A DNA stretch of 64,000 bases from JBIKIW01 sp044361365 (GCA_044361365.1 JBIKIW010000001.1:1-64000); one strand, 5' to 3'; shown: positions 51,132 through 61,351, numbered from the stretch's first letter. Numbers and translations are program-made. Notes: generated by a model from the sequence alone, not told the origin.

Positions 51132-52406
51132 TTAGTTTATTTTGATTTTATTAATTTCCGCTTTGTTGCTTACGATCACAACCTTTTTTTCTAAGAGACT
51201 TTTTTGAACATCTTGATAGATTTTTTTAACTTCAGCGATGGTCACTTTTGTTAATCTTTGCAAGTAATTCTCCAAATTTTCTGAGATTCCATAATTTAGC
51301 AGACTACTCTGGGCAAATTCAGTCTCGGCAGAAATAGTATCGGAGCTGATTTCAATTTTTTTGCGAATAGTTTGTTTCAAATCTTCAAATTTTTTCTCCT
51401 CAAAGAATTTTTCAAAATTGCTAAAGGTATCTGAGATAATGTCTAAAATTCGATTTGCAGAGTCTATTTCACACGAAAAATTTATAATCATTTTTCCTAA
51501 AGTCATATCGAAATTATTACTCATAGAATAAATCAAACCCTCTTTGTTTCTTAGCCTATCATACAAAATCCCGTAGTATTTTAAAAATAACTCATCAAAA
51601 ATTTTTAGAATCGGTTTGTTTTCAAAAGAAATTTCCAGTGGAATATAAATCGTTACATCAGCATGAGCATGAGCAAGTTCATGTACTATCGATAAAAAAT
51701 CAAAGTTTTGAAACTCGCTTTTTACTGAGAAATTAATCTTATCTTTACCTTCTACTTGATTGATAAGAGATTTTTCTGCTTTGTGTAAATTAAAATTCTT
51801 CTTAATATTATCGAGCGCTTCATCAAAACCAAAACCACCGCTAAGAGTTATTAAAAAGTGACTTTTAGCTAAATTTTCTCTATGGAGTCTCTCAAAATCT
51901 TCAATTATAGTTTGAGCGACACACTCGGAATCTCCCAAAACCTCATGATTTTCAAGACTATTAATTTCAAAAACTTGATTCATTACGGCGTAGTGCAAGC
52001 GATAATTAGGATCACCTCTTCTCTCTGAAATTTCTCTTAAAACAATCTCTTTTTCTTGGGCTAAGATTTCAGTATCAAAAGTTGGACGGATACTAATTTC
52101 CATAATTTTAGCAATCATATCTTGGGCATTTTCAGTATGACCTTGAGCATTTACTCCCATGGTCAGGGGGCTGGTATAAGCGTTGACCATTATGTTGCTT
52201 GCAAACTGAAAATCATGAAAACCTTGAAAATTTAACTCTTTAGTTCTGGAGGCGATACAGTGTTCTAAAAGATGTTTTTTACCTCGATCTAGATTTTTTT
52301 CAAACCAACTACCACCACTGGAATAAGTAACCTCAATTTCAAATTTTTTCCGTTCAGATGGTTTGGCTAAAACATGAATAAATGGGGATAATTGCTGATA
52401 AAACAT
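51132..52406 (-). CDS. M16-family zinc metallopeptidase (insulinase-like)
   Basis: The protein of about 424 residues has the inverted zinc motif in KHLLEHCIASRT (HxxEH) and the downstream Glu-containing helix of M16A/B enzymes (ISERRGDPNYRLHYAVMNQVFE). A second non-catalytic M16 half follows (about residues 215-420). I chose the start MFYQQLSPF seven codons inside the longest frame. M16 peptidases degrade or process peptides; no signal peptide is visible, so the enzyme is cytoplasmic. It is encoded between htrA and hup. Confidence 0.82.
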   Translation of the reverse strand: MFYQQLSPFIHVLAKPSERKKFEIEVTYSSGGSWFEKNLDRGKKHLLEHCIASRTKELNFQGFHDFQFASNIMVNAYTSPLTMGVNAQGHTENAQDMIAKIMEISIRPTFDTEILAQEKEIVLREISERRGDPNYRLHYAVMNQVFEINSLENHEVLGDSECVAQTIIEDFERLHRENLAKSHFLITLSGGFGFDEALDNIKKNFNLHKAEKSLINQVEGKDKINFSVKSEFQNFDFLSIVHELAHAHADVTIYIPLEISFENKPILKIFDELFLKYYGILYDRLRNKEGLIYSMSNNFDMTLGKMIINFSCEIDSANRILDIISDTFSNFEKFFEEKKFEDLKQTIRKKIEISSDTISAETEFAQSSLLNYGISENLENYLQRLTKVTIAEVKKIYQDVQKSLLEKKVVIVSNKAEINKIKIN

Positions 52407-52541
52407 AGTAATAATTTTAAATAACAATTAAATTTATTTTTCGTGCAAATTTTCAAAAATAAAAGATATTTACTTGACAAAAACCATTTCCTAGTTGATT
52501 TCGGTTGGTTATCTTTAAAAAATTATTTATTTATTATTGTT

Positions 52542-52841
52542 ATGGCTACTAAAACAGTTAAAAAAGCAAACCGCACCCAACTTATTGATAAGTTGTCTAT
52601 CACTCTTGGAGTTTCCAAAGCTCAAGCAGAAAAAACTCTAAATTCAGTTTTACAATCTGTTGTTGACATGGTTGTTGACGGATACGATCTTAACCTTACG
52701 GGTTTCGGTTCTTTCTACAAAACTTATAGAAAAGACAGAATTGGAGTTAATCCAAAAACTGGAGAAAAGATGAAAATCGCTGCTTCTACTAGCGTTGGTT
52801 TCAAAGTTGGAAAAACTTTTAAAGAAGCTGTTAAAAAATAG
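52542..52841 (+). CDS. hup: HU-family DNA-binding protein
   Basis: The 99-residue histone-like protein has the HU/IHF beta-arm signature LNLTGFGSFYKTYRKDRIGVNPKTGEKMKI and the N-terminal helices NRTQLIDKLSITLGVSKAQAEKTL. I chose the internal start MATKTV because earlier codons lie in a region with a TTGACA-like -35 box (52474-52479) and do not fit the family. It compacts DNA. A short hairpin terminator ends the gene. Confidence 0.93.
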   Translation: MATKTVKKANRTQLIDKLSITLGVSKAQAEKTLNSVLQSVVDMVVDGYDLNLTGFGSFYKTYRKDRIGVNPKTGEKMKIAASTSVGFKVGKTFKEAVKK

Positions 52842-52866
52842 TTTTTTAGAAATTAAAATTCAGGAA

Positions 52867-52890
52867 TTCCCCGCAAGGGGTTTTTCTTTT
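52867..52890 (+). terminator. Intrinsic terminator after hup
   Basis: CCCC-GCAA-GGGG, a hairpin closed by a GNRA tetraloop, is followed by TTTTTCTTTT. Confidence 0.85.
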
Positions 52891-53011
52891 GTCTCATAAA
52901 AGACCCTCCTTTCATTTGAAGGCAAGACGTGTTTCACTTAGTAGGCCAGATGTTTTAGGCTATTTAGATTGACAAATAAGGGAAATTCAATTTTTTTGAA
53001 AAGGAAATATT

Positions 53012-53590
53012 ATGCTTGCTCCAAATAAGCAAAACCTACTCATCCAAAAGAACCAAAAAAAACTGATTCTAAACGGCTATAAACTACTTAAAGAAAAGAG
53101 AGCTGGTCTGATAATTACTTTCTTGGAGTTTGCTAGCAAAGGAAAAAAAATAGAAAAAAAAGTCTCCAACCAAATATCTCAAATCTTAAGCTCGTATCGA
53201 ACTGGACTAACCTTTGTAAGCAGCCAAACTCTGTTTGAAAATTTGCAATCAACACCATCTTTAAATTTGAATGTATCCAAAAAAAGAGTTTCTGGCGTTT
53301 ATATAGATTCTTTAGATTTACAGACCAAAATCCCTGATAGAAAAGATTTAAAAGCTGATATAGAAACTAGCTTAAAAGCTTTTGGTTGGTTTTTTCCGAT
53401 TCTTTTGGAACTAAGTCAACTAAAAATAAACACTCTTAGAATTGCTGCTGAAATTGAAAAAACTAACAGACAGATCCAAAACCTAGAGAAAAAAACTGAG
53501 GACATAGAAGCTGAAATAAAATTCATCGAAAACGCCTTAAATGAAAAATCCAATCTTGAAAAAGCAACCTTAATTAAAATTTTTAAATAA
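53012..53590 (+). CDS. ntpD: V-type ATPase subunit D (central stalk)
   Basis: The 192-residue, almost entirely alpha-helical protein begins PNKQNLLIQKNQKKLILNGYKLLKEKR, the standard N-terminus of V/A-ATPase subunit D, and ends in a long coiled coil. Subunit D is the rotor shaft that links catalytic A3B3 to the membrane ring. A good Shine-Dalgarno (AAGGA) precedes the ATG. It heads a three-gene unit with a small unknown gene and subunit I. Confidence 0.85.
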   Translation: MLAPNKQNLLIQKNQKKLILNGYKLLKEKRAGLIITFLEFASKGKKIEKKVSNQISQILSSYRTGLTFVSSQTLFENLQSTPSLNLNVSKKRVSGVYIDSLDLQTKIPDRKDLKADIETSLKAFGWFFPILLELSQLKINTLRIAAEIEKTNRQIQNLEKKTEDIEAEIKFIENALNEKSNLEKATLIKIFK

Positions 53591-53591
53591 T

Positions 53592-53861
53592 ATGTCATAC
53601 ACTAATTTTGAAGAATACTTAGCTAGCTTAGCTAAAAAAGTTAAAAACCTAAAGTCTAAAATTGATGAAGCTGGAAAATCAATTGTAGAACAGGGTTTAA
53701 GTTTTGAAATCAAAAAAAACGATCTATATGAAGTAGTTGCTGGAGAGCAAAGAGGTTACAAACCATCTGGAACAGGCTTAAATATCAATATAAATTCTGA
53801 TTCTAAAATTTCAAACGAAGAAATAACTAAAATTTTATCTTCAATGTATAAACTTTCCTAA
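53592..53861 (+). CDS. Small protein between V-ATPase D and I subunits
   Basis: The 89-residue, mostly helical protein starts 1 base after the ntpD stop, so it is translationally coupled to it. The N-terminal half is a short coiled coil (EEYLASLAKKVKNLKSKIDEAG). The C-terminal half has a Gly-rich turn and a Ser/Asn stretch. It could be an additional stalk or assembly factor specific to this V-ATPase. I do not recognise a family. Confidence 0.55.
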   Translation: MSYTNFEEYLASLAKKVKNLKSKIDEAGKSIVEQGLSFEIKKNDLYEVVAGEQRGYKPSGTGLNININSDSKISNEEITKILSSMYKLS

Positions 53862-53879
53862 AATTAAATTACTCGAAAC

Positions 53880-55655
53880 ATGTCCGTAACATCCACAATA
53901 TCAAAGCTTGTAAACATACCAGCAAAAAAAGTAGATTCTTTTTTCAGATCTTTAATGAAAACTGGAATTGATTTTGAAGTATTAGACCCAAAAGACCTAG
54001 AAGGAAAATGGTCTGCAATTAGCTATTATAAAACTGAAGGAGTTGAATTTGCCGGTCAAAAACTAATCACCATAGATGAAATTTTAAGCACCAATCTTCC
54101 TAAAAAAAGCTTTTTAGAGTCATTTGCTGACGATAGAGTTGAAGTTAGTTTAGGCGAACTAAAAAATATTGAAGATGAGAAAGTTGAACTAGATAATCTT
54201 GTTTCAAAACTAGCCCTAGTCAACGAAAAATCTCAACTTATAAAAACTGATATTGCTGATGAAAGTAAAGAAGAACTCCAAAAAGAAATAGATCAAATTA
54301 AAGACTCATTAAAAGATTATTTAGAAAAAGATTTATATATAAACTCTGAGACCAAGAAAAAATTAACCCTATTGTACGGATACTACCAGTTGCAGGCTAA
54401 AACTGAAGAGATTAGGTCTAAAGCTTTTAGGTTAAATGATAAATCTGAAGCTGTATTTGCTTTTATTGCTGTTAAGGAAAAAGACGAAGCTAAACTTGCT
54501 GAATTCTTACAAAAAGAAGAAGTTTTTGGAGAAAATATCGATTGGAATAAAGACATTGTTGATTGGGATAATCCAGGGGCTTTAAAATCTTTTCAAGATG
54601 TAGCTCAATCAATTGGAACTATTGATAAAAAAGAAGCAGACCCAACTTCAGGAGTTGCTGCATTTTTCATGATTTTCTTTGCTTTTTGCTTGGGAGACGC
54701 TATTTATGGAGCAATAATAGCTTTATTTACAGGTTATTTTCTATTTATCAGAGGTGTGAAATCTAACTTTAAAGGTATCTTTAACATATTTTTCTATTCA
54801 AGTCTTATTGCTATTTTGATTGGCGTCGTGACTAACTCTTGGGCTGGAGACTTTTTCAACAGTTCTTTGGTGAAGCAACTATTTGGAATTAGTACTGACC
54901 CAGCTCTTTCCACTTCTACACCGATTAACGACTTTCTGGTTAATTTCCAGCTCATCGATGTTCTAACTGCTAGTGCTAAAGTTCCTGTTAATCAAGCCAT
55001 GAAAGATACCAGTCCTATCATAATCATGATGTTGGCTGCTGGTTTTATTGGTTTTTTAAATCAGCTTTTGGGTTATATTTACAGAATTATCACAAATGCA
55101 GCTAATGGTCTTTGGAATGTTGTTTTTGGTCAGTTTGCGTGGTTACTTTTCTTATCGATGTCTATAGGTCTTATTGTTGTAAATTCAGTTGCTCCTAGTA
55201 TAAGCTCCGTAGCTTTAATAGCACTCTATGTTTCTTTAGGTATTTTGTTTATTCTAAATCAAGCAGACTCTTTTGGAGGAAAAATACTTGGATTCTTGTT
55301 AGGACCAAGAGGTATTTACGGTATATTACAATTAGGATCAAACCTTATCTCTTATGTTCGTATAGTCGCCATTGGTTTAACTGGTACTATTATTGCCCAG
55401 ATAGTAAACCTTTTAGCAGGTCTTATGTATGCAAGTGCCGGACCGGTTGTTGGTTTGATTTTAGCCTTAATTATTTTGATTATAGGTCATGTATTTAATT
55501 TTGTTCTAGCTGCTTTTGGAGCATACATTAACCCACTTCGTCTTACATACGTTGAATTTATGCCTGGATTTTTTGAAGGAAGTGGAAGACAACTCGCTTC
55601 AGCAAGGCCTGAATTTAAACATCTAAAAATAGTTTCTAACTCAGAAAATTCATAA
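53880..55655 (+). CDS. ntpI: V-type ATPase subunit I (membrane stator)
   Basis: The 591-residue protein has a soluble coiled-coil N-terminal half (to about residue 250) and a membrane half of about seven spans. The span ISYVRIVAIGLTGTIIA holds the conserved Arg that faces the rotor ring during ion transport. The GDAIYGAIIALFTG motif of V/A-type subunit a/I is also present. It forms the ion half-channel with subunit K, not seen here. Length is typical of short bacterial forms. Confidence 0.88.
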   Translation: MSVTSTISKLVNIPAKKVDSFFRSLMKTGIDFEVLDPKDLEGKWSAISYYKTEGVEFAGQKLITIDEILSTNLPKKSFLESFADDRVEVSLGELKNIEDEKVELDNLVSKLALVNEKSQLIKTDIADESKEELQKEIDQIKDSLKDYLEKDLYINSETKKKLTLLYGYYQLQAKTEEIRSKAFRLNDKSEAVFAFIAVKEKDEAKLAEFLQKEEVFGENIDWNKDIVDWDNPGALKSFQDVAQSIGTIDKKEADPTSGVAAFFMIFFAFCLGDAIYGAIIALFTGYFLFIRGVKSNFKGIFNIFFYSSLIAILIGVVTNSWAGDFFNSSLVKQLFGISTDPALSTSTPINDFLVNFQLIDVLTASAKVPVNQAMKDTSPIIIMMLAAGFIGFLNQLLGYIYRIITNAANGLWNVVFGQFAWLLFLSMSIGLIVVNSVAPSISSVALIALYVSLGILFILNQADSFGGKILGFLLGPRGIYGILQLGSNLISYVRIVAIGLTGTIIAQIVNLLAGLMYASAGPVVGLILALIILIIGHVFNFVLAAFGAYINPLRLTYVEFMPGFFEGSGRQLASARPEFKHLKIVSNSENS

Positions 55656-55658
55656 GAT

Positions 55659-55687
55659 TGACTTTTTAGGCTAATTATGTATATGAT
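55659..55687 (+). promoter_or_regulatory. Promoter of uppS
   Basis: TTGACT at 55659-55664, a 17-base spacer and TATGAT at 55682-55687 lie directly after the ntpI stop and 21 bases before the GTG start of uppS. Confidence 0.75.
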
Positions 55688-55708
55688 AAGTACTAATTAT
55701 TTGAATTA

Positions 55709-56377
55709 GTGAATATTATGCATGTTGGCTTTATAATGGATGGCAATCGAAGATGGGCAAAAAAAGGTAATTTTCTTCCATACTTTGGTCACAACATGGG
55801 AGGTGAAACGCTAGAGAAATTATTAGAAATTTGTCCTAAATTTAACATCACAACTGTCACAATATATGCACTTTCTTCGGAAAATTTAGAAAATAGATCT
55901 AAAGCAGAAGTTGTGGCATTGATGAGTTTGTTAAAAATAATGGCAGAGAGCAAAAAAGAGAAACTATTCAAAGGAGGTATAAGAGTTAAGATTGCAGGCA
56001 ATTTAAAGCCATTCCCAGAATCTACTTCTAAAGCTTTGATTGAGCTGGAAGATTACACAAAGGATTGCAAAAATAGCTTGCTTCAAATTTGTGTAAATTA
56101 CGGGGGAAGGCAAGAAATAATTGAAGCTGTCAAAAAGACTCTAAAAGACGGAGAAGATATAAATGAAAAAAATATAAGTAAAAATTTACAAGCTGGTGGT
56201 GATCCTGATTTGATTATTCGTACAGGTGGCAGACAAAGACTATCTAATTTTTTGCTTTGGCAAGGAACTTATTCTGAGCTATATTTTTCTGATAAATTGT
56301 GGCCTGAGTTTGATGAGGCTGAGCTTAAAAAAGCGATAGAATTTTTTGAAAGCCAAGAAAGAAACTTTGGTAAGTAA
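55709..56377 (+). CDS. uppS: Isoprenyl (undecaprenyl) diphosphate synthase
   Basis: The protein of about 222 residues has the cis-prenyltransferase motifs: HVGFIMDGNRRWAKK (first, with the catalytic Asp), TIYALSSENLENRSKAEV, and DLIIRTGGRQRLSNFLLWQGTYSELYF (fifth). It makes the C55 lipid carrier used for cell-wall precursors, matching the MurG-like and PMT-like enzymes also encoded here. The ATG at 55718 would also fit the family start well. A clear sigma-70-type promoter precedes it. Confidence 0.92.
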   Translation: MNIMHVGFIMDGNRRWAKKGNFLPYFGHNMGGETLEKLLEICPKFNITTVTIYALSSENLENRSKAEVVALMSLLKIMAESKKEKLFKGGIRVKIAGNLKPFPESTSKALIELEDYTKDCKNSLLQICVNYGGRQEIIEAVKKTLKDGEDINEKNISKNLQAGGDPDLIIRTGGRQRLSNFLLWQGTYSELYFSDKLWPEFDEAELKKAIEFFESQERNFGK

Positions 56378-56446
56378 AAACTAATGCATCTAAGTTGCTT
56401 TTAAAATTTCAATCTCTGAGTTTTTATGACTATAAATCCTTGGCGT

Positions 56447-59400
56447 TTAATTAATTTCAACTGTTTGTTTCGGAGATAAATTTAAACTTGAATCTGATTT
56501 TAAGTTTTCAATGGTGGCACTTTGTACATTAAAACCCCCAGCACTAAAAGCTTTTGCAAAATAGTTTATTTTTATTGTTGATAAGCCAGTTTGGTTGGGG
56601 TAGATACAAAAATTAATAGTTTTAGTATCGTTTTGATAAGGTGTAATTTGGTTTATAGAGTCAGTTATTTTTTCGGGCATTATTTTGAGTCCAGCAGGTA
56701 CTTGATCACTAACTTTGTAGCAACCATCTAGCAAGTTATTTCCAAACTCGATTTCCAAGCCAACGTTAACCAAATCATTTTTATTAAACTTGTTAGTTGG
56801 AGTATTTTCAGTTTGGTAAATTCTGGTAATTTTTGGTTGATTAGGGTTAGATTCAAAAGCCAATGTGTAGTTTAAACCAAGAGATATTTCTCCAGTTTTA
56901 ATTTCTAAATTTAAATCTTCTAAAGCTTTTTTATTTAAGTTAATTTTAAATAATTTATTGTATTCAACTGTTACTTCTTTTTTCTGACCATCGATTTGAT
57001 AACTAAAAATAATTTTATCAGTTTTGAGATTTTTTAGAGTTTTTTGAAGATATAAAATTTGCTTAAAAGAAGAGTAATTATTCTTGGCTAAATACTCATT
57101 TAAATCTTTAGCATCTGGTTCATTTAGTAGATTAGCTAAACCTAAAGCCTGATTAGTTAATTCCAAATTCTGATCCAAATTATCACCCTTTATATATTTA
57201 GAATTATCACTCACTTGAGAGTTTTCTTGTAAAATTTGGTAGTAATTCTGACGAGCTTTTTCTTTATCACCAGCATAATCCAAAGCTTGCGAAATTATCA
57301 ATTTTTGGTTTAAAGTTAAATCAGTTTTTTGGTTCAAATTTTGTAATTGTTGCAAAACATTGTGTTGGTTTAAAGTTAGTCCAAAAAGTATCCAAAGGTG
57401 ATCTTCAAAATTTTCTTGAACTTTACTATTTTCTGCTTTAAAAAAGTTAAAGGATCTTGTTCCAGTTAAATTATTCAAATCACTTTCTAAAACTTGAGTT
57501 GTAAATTTTATATCTTTTTGAGAATCGGGGAAATTGCTAAAACCTCCATTTTTATTAAACGTATCTAGTTCTGGGGCGTTCGGTTTTTTAGTTGAATCGT
57601 AATATTGAGTAAGTAGTTTTTTAGCTAAATAAGAAATTTGCAAACTCTCTAAAGTTCCGCTATCTGAATTCGCCATTTTTTGTAGCTGAGTGTAGTATCC
57701 AATATTTTCAGCCGAGCCTATTACCACCTGAAAGGTTTGATCTTCGGGTAAATTTGTTAGACTAGCTTTTTGGCTTAATTCTGGGTAGGTAAACTGTTGG
57801 GTAATACTTTTTTGATTAGTGGATTTAACACTTATAATCTGTTGAATTTTGCTCTGCTTTTCTCCATTTTTGACACTAAGATTGAGTTCTAATTCTCCAA
57901 TCTTAAGCTTTGGTAATTGAACTTCGACCCCTGAAGCTAAGCCTTTTTGAGTTTTCTTAAATTCTAAATAGGGGATTTCTATTGTATATTCAACCTCAGT
58001 TTTGGGATCTAGCTTTTCACCAATAGTTTGTAATTTAATCGAGGGTTGGTCATTTTCTAGATAATCTGAGCTTAAAATACTTGCAATTTGTAAATCTGTA
58101 GCGGTGTAAATAGTTGCTAAGTTACTGCCAAAAAATAAATCTGAACTAACAACTTTAGCCAAAATATCCCAAGAATCAAAGCTATCAGGTAAATTAAAAT
58201 TAGCTTTAGCAAGACCGTTTTGATCACTTTCAATTTCTTCAAAAAAGATAACTTCAGATTTTTTAGGTTCATTTTGTAAATCAGATTTTGTAAGTTTTTG
58301 TGGGGAAGTCGAATCCGAATGAGAATTGTAGTTTTGATTAATTCCTGTACTTAAATTACTATAAATGTTTTCTGACTTATTTATTTCTAAATTTTCACCA
58401 TTAGCAGTTTTCGGACTAACCCAGACTAAGATTTTAGATTTCTTAGGTTCGTTTTTTAAGTCACTTATTTTAAATTCTACAGAGGCATTTTCTCCTGATT
58501 GATAGACACTTTTGTTACTAAATATTTCTACTTTTAATTCCTGATTTTCTTTGGTAAAATTAACTGGGTAACCTTCTGGGCTAATTTTAGAATAGTTTTT
58601 ACCGTCAAACTTTACACCTGAAAAATTTATATTTGGAATACCACTTTCAGTAAAATTATATTCGTATTGAGATTTGCTTTGCAAGCTATATTTTTTGATT
58701 CCATTTTGACTTTGAATAATTAGATAATTGCTATTTGTTTGAGGGATATCGGTTTGACCATTTTTTTGAATTTCCAATTTTACCACTTCTCCGGGTTGGT
58801 AGTTTTTTTGAGAAAGATTTTGAGCTTTTTGATCTATAAATTGAAAGTTTTGGGTTGTTTCAGGTGAACTATTTGTAGTTGTAGAAAAATAGCGACTGAA
58901 CAAAATATTTTTATTATCAGAATCCGTTAGTTGCAGATTTATTTGGTAGTAGGTTTCTGATTCAAAGCTTATTTCTAGCCTAGCCAGACCCTGATTGTCG
59001 GTGCTGACTTTGGTTTCAGTTTGTTTTTTGTCACGCCTAGTATATGAGTACTGAGTTTCAGTTTGCTTAGTAATTGGGTTGTAATTTTGGCCAGTTTCAA
59101 TTTTATCAAAAACATAGCTAGTTATTTGAGCTAAAATATCTTTGCTACCAATTGGATTTCCTTTCAAATTGTTAATATTTTGTAGCCCACTAGTGTATTT
59201 GAAGGTATCTAGAGAGTTTAAATTGATATCAAGGATTCCTTTACTAGTGTCTGTTTTGGATTGATCAGAGATGATTATTTGGTATGGGAAGTAGGGTATT
59301 TTTAAACTACTTTTAATATCAGATTCTTGTGGGTTTTTTAGTTGAACTAAAATGCTAGTGTGTGCAATTGGCTGGTAGCTTTTTTGAACAATCGAAGAGA

Positions 59401-61351
59401 CTGGATATTTGATACTAAAATTACCAAAATTATCTGTAACAACTTCTCCATTTACATCTCCAGAATAATTTAAACTCACTTGACTAGCTGGAGTTTGGTC
59501 TTTGAAATTTACTTTTCCACTGATTACAATTTCTTCATTTTTTAAATAAAACTTTTTGTTCGATTCTAAGAGAATTTGGTAGTTTTTTGGCGTAGGATTT
59601 TGAACTCTAAAATTGCTATTAATTATAATCTCATTTTCAGTATTTTTTTGTAAATTTAGTTGGTAATTTCCCTCAGGCAGATTTTGTAAATTAAGACTTG
59701 ATAGGAATGTATCTAAAGAAGAAAGTGAAATAGTTTGATCCTGAATTAAGACAGTTTTTTGGTTTTCAATTTTATAAACAACAGCTTTTAGAGAGTCTAT
59801 TTTTTCGCCAGTTCTAGATTTGGCTAAACCCCAAAAAGAAATTTTATCACTGGGTTTGTAGGTATTTTTGTCGAGGTATAAGTAACTCCAGTAATTAGCA
59901 TTTTTAGTTTCATTTAAAGGTGAATTTTGTTTTGTTTTGGTTGTTGATACGATTAGTATTTCTTTGTCTGAGATTACTTGATAAAATTGATATCTGTCTT
60001 CATTATTTTTTGGTTTTGGTTTATCAAAAAAAGCTAGACCACTATCGTCTGTAACGGCTAATTGCTCACCATTTATGTCTTTAATTTGAGCTATGGAAGC
60101 AGGTTTTTGGGTTTGTATATTGTTTGCCCAAGCTAAAATTTTGTTGTTGTCTGTGGTAAAATTTACGGTCAAATCAGTAGATTGCAAAATAGCTGAGTTT
60201 TGATTTTCAGGAAGGTGCAAAAGATAAAAACCTTTTTCAAGCTGAGCTGGGAATTTTACAAAATTTTGAGTATCAGTTTTTTCAATTCCAAAACTTTCAC
60301 CTAACACTTTTTGTAAATTTTTGAGATCGTATTTTTCTTTTTGATCTTGATAATTTGTCCAATTTGGTAGCTGTTGCTTGGTTTTAAGATATTCCAAAAA
60401 CTGCCCCAAATCTCTAAATTTATATAGCTCAAGATTAGCTTTGTCACCAAGTTTTCCGCCAAGGGTAATATTTGGAGATACGCTTTGAGAAAATTCATAA
60501 AACTCTTGGTTAAAATAAGTTCTGTTTTCTGCAACCTGGGAGTCTTGTTGAGTTTCAAACTGCCAGCTAAAATCGTTGTCTAAAAATTGCTTACTACCTT
60601 CCAATGCCAAGCCTTTTTTGATTGTTATGGTATAAATTGTAGCGGGCTCTAGTTTTTCTGGAATGAAATTAATTTTGTTACCAATTTTTACAAATTTACC
60701 CTTGGTTGGTGGAGAGATTTCCCAAAAGTTTTCGATTGATTGAAAAGTCTCGGTGTTAAACTCTACTTCAATTTTGGAGTTGGTGGAGATGTCGGAAGTA
60801 TTAGATTCTGGAATGGTTTTTGTGACAGCAAATTTTTGGTAAGTTTGAAAAGCCCAGCTAAGTTCTTTAGTTTGATTTTGGTTACTAGTATCTTCTATGT
60901 TAAGACTAAATTTTTGTACCGAACCGGGGTCAAAAACGTTTTTTAGTTTGAGTAAAAATTCTTTATCGCTTTTTTGAGTGATTTCTATTTCTTGCTTTGG
61001 GTCTAATTTTAGATTGTCAGTAACTTGGTATTTAGTTAGTTTGATTTCACTTTTAAGAATATATTTAGAGCTTTCCAGAACCCCTATAGAATCTGATTGT
61101 TCGGGAGTGAGGGTGATTTGGCTGGGTTTGATTTGAATACTTTTGGTTGGAGAAATTTCAGCGTTATTTGGTTGGTTAAATTGGATAAGTTGTTTGCCGC
61201 CAGCTGTATTTAAAATCACAGCAACCACTAAAATCAGCACCAAAACTAACCCCAAACCAAAGCTCCAAAATAACGATCTTTTTTTAGTCTTTTGAGGTTG
61301 ATTGGCAGGATTTTGTTTTTGTTTTTCAGCGTGTGGTGAATTTGCCATCAT
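56447..61351 (-). CDS. Large bacterial alpha-2-macroglobulin-like protein (no thioester)
   Basis: The 1634-residue protein has a cytoplasmic basic N-terminus and one membrane anchor (about residues 28-50). Two or more bacterial Ig-like domains follow (IPESNTSDISTNSKIEVEF), then MG-type beta domains (DKISFWGLAKSRTGEK) and the A2M core (FDSWDILAKVVSSDLFFGS). The C-terminal helical barrel has the region SGTLESLQISYLAKKLL where a CxEQ thioester would sit, but no Cys is present, so it cannot cross-link proteases. Such proteins may trap foreign proteases at the cell surface. It is the longest gene in the window and stands alone. Confidence 0.8.
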   Translation of the reverse strand: MMANSPHAEKQKQNPANQPQKTKKRSLFWSFGLGLVLVLILVVAVILNTAGGKQLIQFNQPNNAEISPTKSIQIKPSQITLTPEQSDSIGVLESSKYILKSEIKLTKYQVTDNLKLDPKQEIEITQKSDKEFLLKLKNVFDPGSVQKFSLNIEDTSNQNQTKELSWAFQTYQKFAVTKTIPESNTSDISTNSKIEVEFNTETFQSIENFWEISPPTKGKFVKIGNKINFIPEKLEPATIYTITIKKGLALEGSKQFLDNDFSWQFETQQDSQVAENRTYFNQEFYEFSQSVSPNITLGGKLGDKANLELYKFRDLGQFLEYLKTKQQLPNWTNYQDQKEKYDLKNLQKVLGESFGIEKTDTQNFVKFPAQLEKGFYLLHLPENQNSAILQSTDLTVNFTTDNNKILAWANNIQTQKPASIAQIKDINGEQLAVTDDSGLAFFDKPKPKNNEDRYQFYQVISDKEILIVSTTKTKQNSPLNETKNANYWSYLYLDKNTYKPSDKISFWGLAKSRTGEKIDSLKAVVYKIENQKTVLIQDQTISLSSLDTFLSSLNLQNLPEGNYQLNLQKNTENEIIINSNFRVQNPTPKNYQILLESNKKFYLKNEEIVISGKVNFKDQTPASQVSLNYSGDVNGEVVTDNFGNFSIKYPVSSIVQKSYQPIAHTSILVQLKNPQESDIKSSLKIPYFPYQIIISDQSKTDTSKGILDINLNSLDTFKYTSGLQNINNLKGNPIGSKDILAQITSYVFDKIETGQNYNPITKQTETQYSYTRRDKKQTETKVSTDNQGLARLEISFESETYYQINLQLTDSDNKNILFSRYFSTTTNSSPETTQNFQFIDQKAQNLSQKNYQPGEVVKLEIQKNGQTDIPQTNSNYLIIQSQNGIKKYSLQSKSQYEYNFTESGIPNINFSGVKFDGKNYSKISPEGYPVNFTKENQELKVEIFSNKSVYQSGENASVEFKISDLKNEPKKSKILVWVSPKTANGENLEINKSENIYSNLSTGINQNYNSHSDSTSPQKLTKSDLQNEPKKSEVIFFEEIESDQNGLAKANFNLPDSFDSWDILAKVVSSDLFFGSNLATIYTATDLQIASILSSDYLENDQPSIKLQTIGEKLDPKTEVEYTIEIPYLEFKKTQKGLASGVEVQLPKLKIGELELNLSVKNGEKQSKIQQIISVKSTNQKSITQQFTYPELSQKASLTNLPEDQTFQVVIGSAENIGYYTQLQKMANSDSGTLESLQISYLAKKLLTQYYDSTKKPNAPELDTFNKNGGFSNFPDSQKDIKFTTQVLESDLNNLTGTRSFNFFKAENSKVQENFEDHLWILFGLTLNQHNVLQQLQNLNQKTDLTLNQKLIISQALDYAGDKEKARQNYYQILQENSQVSDNSKYIKGDNLDQNLELTNQALGLANLLNEPDAKDLNEYLAKNNYSSFKQILYLQKTLKNLKTDKIIFSYQIDGQKKEVTVEYNKLFKINLNKKALEDLNLEIKTGEISLGLNYTLAFESNPNQPKITRIYQTENTPTNKFNKNDLVNVGLEIEFGNNLLDGCYKVSDQVPAGLKIMPEKITDSINQITPYQNDTKTINFCIYPNQTGLSTIKINYFAKAFSAGGFNVQSATIENLKSDSSLNLSPKQTVEIN

